Made by a program: the position numbers and the translations under genes. Positions 32,054 to 37,023 of a stretch of 37,023 nt of DNA are shown piece after piece. This DNA is from Halobacteriovorax sp. (GTDB lineage: Bacteria; Bdellovibrionota; Bacteriovoracia; Bacteriovoracales; Bacteriovoracaceae). The DNA lies in NCBI GenBank assembly GCA_024686135.1, contig JAIBDQ010000014.1:1-37023 (forward strand), given 5' to 3'. The notes below the pieces were generated by a model. It had not been told where the DNA came from, searched no databases, and saw only the letters and a program-made list of their open reading frames with translations. Position 1 is the first letter of the stretch. Each line of letters starts with the position of its first letter.

Positions 32054-32654
32054 ACTTTGCCGTATAGTTAAAGATCTCCTGTCTATATTTTAAAATTACA
32101 TTAGGAGATAGGTCTTCAGTTAATTCTGTATTTTGGGGAATCACTTCGTAGAGAAGATGTTCCATAGCAAATTGAATCGTCTGCATTCCAACATAAAGAT
32201 TTTCAAAAAAGGTTATATCTTTTTTCATCCAATACTGAATTAACTCAGCCACATCTGCGTGGTTGTCACAGCTACTACATCCGTGGCAGTCTCCGCTATT
32301 TTCAATAAAGTTAACGTGGTTATGGGATTGTATACTTATTACTTTCTCTCTTTCTTCTCTATCCTCAGCAAAGTTTTCAATGAGTGGAATAGTCATCTCA
32401 TTATTATCTCTGACAGTAGAAAATATTTGTTCGTAAAAAGTTACGTAAAGAGAAGAGAAGACACTGTCTTCTAAAAGACAAAGAAGATATTCTTCTTCAT
32501 TTGCAGCTGATTTATTAACTGCTTCAAGTGAGTTAAGAGCTAAACTTAAAGGGAAGTTGTTACTTCCTTCCATTGAATAAAAATATTTTAAAAGTTTTGC
32601 AGGGGATTCTGTCTTTTTAGGCTTCAAGCCTGTTACTTTGTGGACTAATCCCAT
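32046..32654 (-). CDS. Hypothetical protein with a CxxCxxC cluster (202 aa)
   Basis: I do not recognise this cytoplasmic protein. It is mostly helical and acidic. Around residues 129-139 it has CHGCSSCDNH, three cysteines spaced two apart and preceded and followed by His, a likely zinc or iron-sulphur site; HNHVNF lies just before it. The C-terminal 60 residues are hydrophobic and helical. GAGGT lies five bases before the ATG. A hairpin precedes it at 32676-32707. Its 3' end overlaps the hydrolase gene by 8 bases. The gene is in the same direction as the aldo/keto reductase, with an 86-bp gap. Redox sensing or metal binding is inferred from the Cys/His cluster alone. Confidence 0.68.
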   Translation of the reverse strand: MGLVHKVTGLKPKKTESPAKLLKYFYSMEGSNNFPLSLALNSLEAVNKSAANEEEYLLCLLEDSVFSSLYVTFYEQIFSTVRDNNEMTIPLIENFAEDREEREKVISIQSHNHVNFIENSGDCHGCSSCDNHADVAELIQYWMKKDITFFENLYVGMQTIQFAMEHLLYEVIPQNTELTEDLSPNVILKYRQEIFNYTAKFI

Positions 32655-32675
32655 AATGACCTCACATCGAGTTTT

Positions 32676-32707
32676 CCTCCCTCTATTTTACCTCAAATAG
32701 AGGGGGA
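32676..32707 (-). other. Intergenic hairpin between the reductase and the Cys-cluster gene
   Basis: A 10-bp perfect stem, CCCTCTATTT (32679-32688) and AAATAGAGGG (32695-32704), plus flanking wobble and C-G pairs, with loop TACCTC. It is not followed by a T-run on either strand, so a standard intrinsic terminator is unlikely. It could be a processing or stability hairpin, or an operator. Confidence 0.45.
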
Positions 32708-32740
32708 ATTAGTCTGGGAAAAAGCTACCGATTATGCCCT

Positions 32741-33778
32741 CTAAGGCGATGGATTGGGATGTTTCACATGTACGGCATCGATCTCTTTAAGAATCTCATC
32801 CGAAAGCTTGACCGAAATACTCTCTATGTTTTCTTTTAATTGATGCATTTTCGTTGCACCAATAATATTTGAAGTAACAAAGGGCCTAGTATTTACATAG
32901 GCTAAAGACATTTGAGCCAACGAGATATTATACTTTTCGGCAATCTCAGCATAGGCCTGAGTGGCCTTTACTGCTTGAGGGTTGTTATACCTTTCAAAAT
33001 ATTCCCAGATGGTAAGTCTACATCCAGCAGGCTTTTTACCACCTAGATACTTTCCAGAGAGGGCACCGAAGGCCATGGGTGAGTATGCCAATAGCCCACA
33101 TTGCTCTCTATGAGAAATCTCCGCCATACCAACTTCATAGGATCTATTTAAAAGATTATAGGGGTTTTGAATGGATGCCATTCTAGGTAAACCTTTTTCA
33201 CCACTAATTCTTAAGAATTCCATTGTTCCCCAAGGAGTTTCATTTGAGAGTCCGAACTCTCTAACCTTCCCGCTTTTTTTAATTTCATCAAGAGTCTCCA
33301 GCACCTCTTCGATTGCTGTCCAGGGCTCTTCGTCTTGCACGGTATAACCTAATTGCCCAAAGTAATTTGTCTTCCTTTCAGGCCAGTGAAGCTGGTAGAG
33401 ATCGACATAGTCAGTTCCAAGTCTGTCTAAACTTGAGTCGATCGCCTTAAGTAAATGTTCTTTATTAAAAGTATTTTTCCCGCCTCGAATATAGTCATCC
33501 CAGAAAGGCCCAACTATTTTAGTTGCTAGGATAAACTTATCTCTTTGAGTCCTCATCTTCTCCCACTTCCCAATATATTGTTCAGTTAGAGAATAAGTTT
33601 CTTTATTTGGCGGGACCGGATACATTTCAGCTGTATCAATAAAGTTAATGCCATTGTCGAGGGAGTAATCCAGTTGTTCATGGGCTTCTTCTAAAGTATT
33701 TTGCTCACCCCAGGTCATTGTTCCGAGACAAATAACAGAGACGTCGATATCAGTTTTACCTAATTTTCTAAATTCCAT
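32741..33778 (-). CDS. Aldo/keto reductase (Tas-like)
   Basis: NADPH-dependent oxidoreductase of the aldo-keto reductase superfamily, most like the Tas group (345 aa, same length). The catalytic tetrad is visible: Asp48 and Tyr53 in IDTAEMY, Lys87 in LATKIVGP and His131 in LYQLHWPE. The cofactor-binding end has VTSNIIGATKMHQLKENI. It presumably reduces a carbonyl; the natural substrate is unknown. There is a 15-bp gap from the upstream membrane protein gene on the same strand, so they are likely co-transcribed. A purine-rich AAGGTTTAAATT lies before the ATG as a weak ribosome site. Confidence 0.92.
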   Translation of the reverse strand: MEFRKLGKTDIDVSVICLGTMTWGEQNTLEEAHEQLDYSLDNGINFIDTAEMYPVPPNKETYSLTEQYIGKWEKMRTQRDKFILATKIVGPFWDDYIRGGKNTFNKEHLLKAIDSSLDRLGTDYVDLYQLHWPERKTNYFGQLGYTVQDEEPWTAIEEVLETLDEIKKSGKVREFGLSNETPWGTMEFLRISGEKGLPRMASIQNPYNLLNRSYEVGMAEISHREQCGLLAYSPMAFGALSGKYLGGKKPAGCRLTIWEYFERYNNPQAVKATQAYAEIAEKYNISLAQMSLAYVNTRPFVTSNIIGATKMHQLKENIESISVKLSDEILKEIDAVHVKHPNPSP

Positions 33779-33793
33779 AATTTAAACCTTAAT

Positions 33794-34570
33794 TTATTGT
33801 CGTAAGAAGTGTTCTATTTCTTTTTCCGTATTTTTTTTAATACTGTTGGCCATGAAAAAGATTATTCCCATAACCATAAACATCATTGGGAAAGTTATGA
33901 CTGGAAAGCTTAGGGCAGTCATTTTCCCAAGAGATTCATTAAATTCTGTAGTACCTGGTTGTCCAACGAGAGTCATGACGGCCAAAACATAATTTAAAAA
34001 GGCTGATAAAAAAAATGTACCACCCAAAAGAAGACTACTGGTTTTTAAATTCTTTTTAAAAAGGTGAGCGTGACCATGCTTGGTAAATTCTTCATCAATT
34101 TTTTCTAAATTTAATATTTGATTTAAAAAGGTTTCAACTAATGGGAATTTTGTTTTATTGGATAATATGACAGCAAGTCCCATTAAGAATGGGATAGCCG
34201 TTTCTTTTGCGATCATCCATTCCCTATTTAATTTGAAAAGCCCAATTCCGCCGGTCATTAAAATCGAAAATAAGCCTAAGCCTGAGAAGAAGTTAAATTT
34301 CTTAATTCTTATAAAATCCCAAATTCCATAGGAAATAGGAAAGGCGATGGCCACGACCAGGCCATAAATCTGACCTAGATACTCAGGACCGGAGAATTTC
34401 ATGAGAATGACTGATGGAATAATAACATTAAGCCCTACATTTAAGAGAAAGGGCTCTTTTTGTTTTTTCTTATTATCTTCTGTTTCCGAAACTTGATTCA
34501 TTGTGCCAAAGGAAAGAGGTTTGCTTTTGTAATAATTCCTTACTTCATCGCATATAAAGAAGAGGACCAT
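33794..34570 (-). CDS. VC0807-like membrane protein (258 aa)
   Basis: Inner-membrane protein with about six or seven hydrophobic segments. The consecutive motifs LNVIIPSVILMKFSGPEYLG, AIAFPISYGIWDFIRIKKFN and ILMTGGIGLFKLNREW match the uncharacterised VC0807 family. The first 23 residues (before MNQVSETED) do not look like the family, so the true start may be the ATG at 34501. I keep 34570 because GGGAGATGAG lies upstream of it, whereas nothing like a ribosome site precedes 34501. No enzymatic residues stand out; transport or membrane organisation is possible. It is divergent from the subtilase gene with about 70 bp between starts. Confidence 0.78.
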   Translation of the reverse strand: MVLFFICDEVRNYYKSKPLSFGTMNQVSETEDNKKKQKEPFLLNVGLNVIIPSVILMKFSGPEYLGQIYGLVVAIAFPISYGIWDFIRIKKFNFFSGLGLFSILMTGGIGLFKLNREWMIAKETAIPFLMGLAVILSNKTKFPLVETFLNQILNLEKIDEEFTKHGHAHLFKKNLKTSSLLLGGTFFLSAFLNYVLAVMTLVGQPGTTEFNESLGKMTALSFPVITFPMMFMVMGIIFFMANSIKKNTEKEIEHFLRQ

Positions 34571-34642
34571 TGTATCAATCTCATCTCCCTATAAACTAGA
34601 AACTAGAATAGAGATTAATTACTACATTTCAAGGATGAATGC

Positions 34643-35926
34643 ATGAAAACGTTGATTTTATTAGTTTTTTTAGTTTTGGGCGCGGCAGCGAATGCCAAAG
34701 ATATTGAGTACCTAGTTAAGCTCGAAGGACAGAAGGCCGATGAGGCACTTTTGAGCTTAAGACAAATGGGAATGACAAAAACTTTCTCAACAAGTTTTGG
34801 TGAGTTTGCCGTTCTAAAAACTAAAAGAAACCTAGAGGCAGCGGACTTTAATTATTTAACTTCGATGACTGGTATTAGTTATGTTGAAAAAAATATTGAG
34901 TTAAGGGCCCTTCCCATAAATAGAGAGAGCAAAGAATTAAATGCTGAGGATGCAAGCTTTAAGAAGCAGTGGGGTCTAAAGAATACGGGATGGAATGGTG
35001 GACCGATCTGGAGGTTAGGTAAAAAGGGTGAAGATATTAATGCTGAGAAAGCATGGACCCTATCTAGAGGAAGAAGCACTATTAAAATTGCCGTTATTGA
35101 TACAGGTGTTGATTATGATCATCCAGATTTGAAAAATAATATTTTAATGAATGAGGCCGAATTCAATGGGACAGATGGTGTTGATGATGATGGGAACGGT
35201 TATGTAGATGATGTTTTTGGTTATGACTTTGCCAATAATGACGCCGACCCGATGGATGGACATGGTCACGGAACTCATTGTGCTGGAGTTATTGGCGCTA
35301 CTCATAATAGATCTGGAGTTAGAGGGGTTATGGGAAGAGTAAAGGTTCTTCCTATAAAGTTCTTAGGTGATAACGGTTCAGGAACTCTTGCCGGAGCGGT
35401 TAAGGCGATTGACTACGCCATTAAAATGAAGGTTCATGTGATGAGTAACTCTTGGGGAGGGGGAGGAGCCAATAAAGCTCTTTTAGAAGCTATACAGGCC
35501 GCTGATAGAGCCGGAATAGTCTTTGTCGCCGCAGCTGGAAACTCAACAAACAATAATGACAAGAGCCCTTCTTATCCTGCTTCATATGAAGTTGATAATA
35601 TAATCTCTGTTGGCAGTATGGATGGAAATGGAAAGAAGTCTTGGTTCTCAAACTACGGTAAAAAATCAGTTCATATCTTTGCACCAGGTTCAGATATTCT
35701 CTCAACGGTTAAAAATGGAAAATACAAAAAGATGAGTGGAACTTCCATGGCAACACCATTTGTTTCGGGTGCCATTGGACTTTTACTAACTCACGAAAAG
35801 AATATGACACCTAAAGAAATTAGAGAAAGAATTATGGCGACTGCCGTGATGAATAAAACTCTAGTCAAATACGCTGGTTCTGGTAGGCTTGATGCGTACA
35901 GACTTTTAAAAGACTTGAGAAATTAA
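34643..35926 (+). CDS. Secreted subtilisin-family (S8) serine protease
   Basis: Exported protease of 427 aa. Residues 1-18 are a Sec signal peptide. About 19-100 form an inhibitor-type propeptide (I9-like, ending near ISYVEKNIEL) that assists folding and is cut off. The catalytic domain carries Asp153 in AVIDTGVDYDHPDL, His209 in GHGTHCAGV, oxyanion Asn300 in AAAGNST and Ser368 in SGTSMATPF, all intact. An acidic Asp/Gly/Asn-rich loop (DGVDDDGNGYVDD) follows the Asp site and likely binds calcium. The ATG has AAGGATGAATGC upstream. It is probably released to the periplasm or outside; in a predator it would digest prey protein, but that is inferred. The next gene follows after 3 bp. Confidence 0.95.
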   Translation: MKTLILLVFLVLGAAANAKDIEYLVKLEGQKADEALLSLRQMGMTKTFSTSFGEFAVLKTKRNLEAADFNYLTSMTGISYVEKNIELRALPINRESKELNAEDASFKKQWGLKNTGWNGGPIWRLGKKGEDINAEKAWTLSRGRSTIKIAVIDTGVDYDHPDLKNNILMNEAEFNGTDGVDDDGNGYVDDVFGYDFANNDADPMDGHGHGTHCAGVIGATHNRSGVRGVMGRVKVLPIKFLGDNGSGTLAGAVKAIDYAIKMKVHVMSNSWGGGGANKALLEAIQAADRAGIVFVAAAGNSTNNNDKSPSYPASYEVDNIISVGSMDGNGKKSWFSNYGKKSVHIFAPGSDILSTVKNGKYKKMSGTSMATPFVSGAIGLLLTHEKNMTPKEIRERIMATAVMNKTLVKYAGSGRLDAYRLLKDLRN

Positions 35927-35929
35927 GAA

Positions 35930-36523
35930 TTGATAAAAAATATCACAAAAATATTTTTTAAAGGAGTGTTAGGGGTTCTACCTCTGACACTTTCTCTTTA
36001 TTTTATTTATTGGTTTTTTACCAGTATGGAAACTTTATTTGATAGTTATCTAATGAAGGTTCTACCAGATGCCGTTCGGTTCCCAGGTCTTGGGGTTACC
36101 AGTGGCTTCCTTGTTATCCTTGGGATAGGTCTATTATTATCGACCTCATTTTTTTCTAATATTCACAAAATAATTTTAAAGCCCGTAAGAAATATACCTT
36201 TGGTGAAATCAGTTTACTCTGCTATTGAAGATCTAATGAGCTACTTCGCTCCTAGCGATGATAAACCGGTTTCAAAAGTTGTTAAGGTGAATCTTCCGGG
36301 GCAAAGTTTTGAGCTGGTTGGACTTCTTACTCAGGACGATCTCGAGTCGATAGAAGGTATTGCCTTTAGCCCTGAAAAGGTAGCTGTGTTTATCCCTATG
36401 AGCTACGCTCTAGGTGGTTACACAATTTTTGTACCAAGAGACTGCCTTGTTGTTACTGATATGAAAGTTGAGCAAGCAATGAAGTTGGCATTGACCAGTT
36501 GGATGAAGAAAAAAAATGTTTAG
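35930..36523 (+). CDS. DUF502 family membrane protein
   Basis: A 197-aa inner-membrane protein of the DUF502 family. It has two hydrophobic segments at the start (FFKGVLGVLPLTLSLYFIYWFF and the FLVILGIGLLLSTSF stretch near 60-75). They are followed by the family signature around VRNIPLVKSVYSAIEDLMSYF and a soluble C-terminal domain with SPEKVAVFIPMSYALGGYTIFVPRD. Function is unknown; plant homologues act in chloroplast membranes. TTG is the start, chosen because the first helix must be retained and the subtilase stop is only 3 bases upstream. Its end overlaps the next gene by 8 bases. Confidence 0.88.
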   Translation: MIKNITKIFFKGVLGVLPLTLSLYFIYWFFTSMETLFDSYLMKVLPDAVRFPGLGVTSGFLVILGIGLLLSTSFFSNIHKIILKPVRNIPLVKSVYSAIEDLMSYFAPSDDKPVSKVVKVNLPGQSFELVGLLTQDDLESIEGIAFSPEKVAVFIPMSYALGGYTIFVPRDCLVVTDMKVEQAMKLALTSWMKKKNV

Positions 36524-37023
36524 CCTCTCAAACCTATGGGTCTATGGACTCTTTATTTTTCCATTCTTTTTTATATCGGGAATACCATTTCCCTATATTT
36601 ACCCAAAGGTGATCTTTATAGAGATATGGGCGGCCCTTGGCCTACTTCTGTTCACTTTTAAAAAAGAAGAGGAACAATCGATTAGCCTAAGTGGAATAGA
36701 CCTTACTTTCCTAGGTCTAATGATATTTGGCTTCTTATCATTGTCCTGGAGTGAAGATATTATTGTTGGTCTCTTTGGCCCTTTTTGGAGAGGTACAGGT
36801 TTAGTCTTTTATAGCGCTTTAATCGCTGCAGGGTTCGTTTATAAAGAAAGAAAATTTGATAAGGATTTTTTCGCCAAGCTTTTTTTATTTGCTGGAACCG
36901 GTGTAAGCGTTGTTCTGCTAGGAATAGCTATCTTTGATAGTGTTGGTCAAATGCATAAAAGTCTAATGGGCAATCCTAATGCTTCTTCGATGTGGGTTGG
37001 AACAACCGTTCTTTTAAATTACC
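36516..37023 (+). CDS. O-antigen ligase-like membrane protein (5' part)
   Basis: An open frame of 169 codons runs from ATG 36516 past the end of the window. It encodes at least four hydrophobic segments (FIFPFFFISGIPFPYIYP, IWAALGLLLFTF, LTFLGLMIFGFLSLSW, LFLFAGTGVSVVLLGIAIF). The motif GLFGPFWRGTGLVFY followed later by MGNPNASSMWVG resembles the O-antigen ligase/polymerase (WaaL/Wzy) group, where a GR-x-G loop and a GNPN stretch are usual. Such proteins join glycan chains to lipid carriers or acceptors on the outer face of the inner membrane. The 8-base overlap with the DUF502 gene indicates coupling. The catalytic His would lie beyond the window, so the call is tentative. Confidence 0.62.
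   Translation, partial: MFSLSNLWVYGLFIFPFFFISGIPFPYIYPKVIFIEIWAALGLLLFTFKKEEEQSISLSGIDLTFLGLMIFGFLSLSWSEDIIVGLFGPFWRGTGLVFYSALIAAGFVYKERKFDKDFFAKLFLFAGTGVSVVLLGIAIFDSVGQMHKSLMGNPNASSMWVGTTVLLNY

Noticed and set aside
1-37023. tRNA genes, CRISPR arrays, insertion sequences or prophage
   Set aside because: No cloverleaf-like sequence, regular spacer repeats, transposase, integrase or phage structural proteins were seen on reading both strands by eye; a program search would settle it.

Overview
The window looks like a piece of chromosome from an AT-rich (roughly 35-40% GC by eye) Gram-negative bacterium. The best guess is a Bdellovibrionota/Bacteriovoracales-type organism. This is inferred from the many small lipoproteins and signal-peptide proteins, a secreted HEAT-repeat protein, secreted nuclease, PLD-like and S8 hydrolases, an Aap-type amino-acid ABC operon, trmFO, and unusual tandem prepilin-like genes. 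No rRNA, tRNA, CRISPR array, insertion sequence, integrase or phage gene was seen. TGA, TAA and TAG are all used as ordinary stops. Genes are tightly packed, with 1-4 nt overlaps inside operons and overlapping 3' ends between convergent genes.

1-4720: a small unknown gene, then a minus-strand run: glutamine-dependent NAD synthetase (nadE), a lysine-rich histone-H1-like protein, and an APC permease carrying two Usp-like domains. 4783-12671: a long plus-strand run. It starts with trmFO and a DMT-type permease. A probable glycan-precursor operon follows: UDP-glucuronate-decarboxylase-like enzyme, GT4-like and GT2 glycosyltransferases, a second epimerase/reductase, and a split transketolase. The transketolase N-subunit gene has an in-frame TGA exactly inside its thiamine-diphosphate motif. 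12668-15184: a histidine-phosphatase-like protein, a Pro/Gly/Thr-rich lipoprotein, a strong terminator and a HEAT-repeat protein.

15421-19450: a four-gene polar amino-acid ABC importer (Aap/Bzt type), preceded by a conspicuous inverted repeat. 19594-22701: small exported or unknown proteins and lipoproteins. Two non-coding structures stand out here: a 54-nt compound palindrome between convergent genes (21221-21274), and an 11-bp hairpin that buries both the Shine-Dalgarno and the start codon of a 77-aa gene (21955-21981). 22701-24911: a secreted endonuclease I and a secreted PLD-like enzyme, both minus strand.

25124-28893: three overlapping paralogous prepilin-like genes with six-residue leaders, followed by a flavin disulfide-reductase-like oxidoreductase. 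This is the best candidate for an undescribed surface or secretion system. 28897-37023: MAPEG protein, FabH-like ketoacyl-ACP synthase, an exported unknown, a YheT-like hydrolase, a Cys-cluster unknown, an aldo/keto reductase, a VC0807-like membrane protein, an S8 subtilase, a DUF502 membrane protein, and the start of an O-antigen-ligase-like membrane protein that runs off the window.
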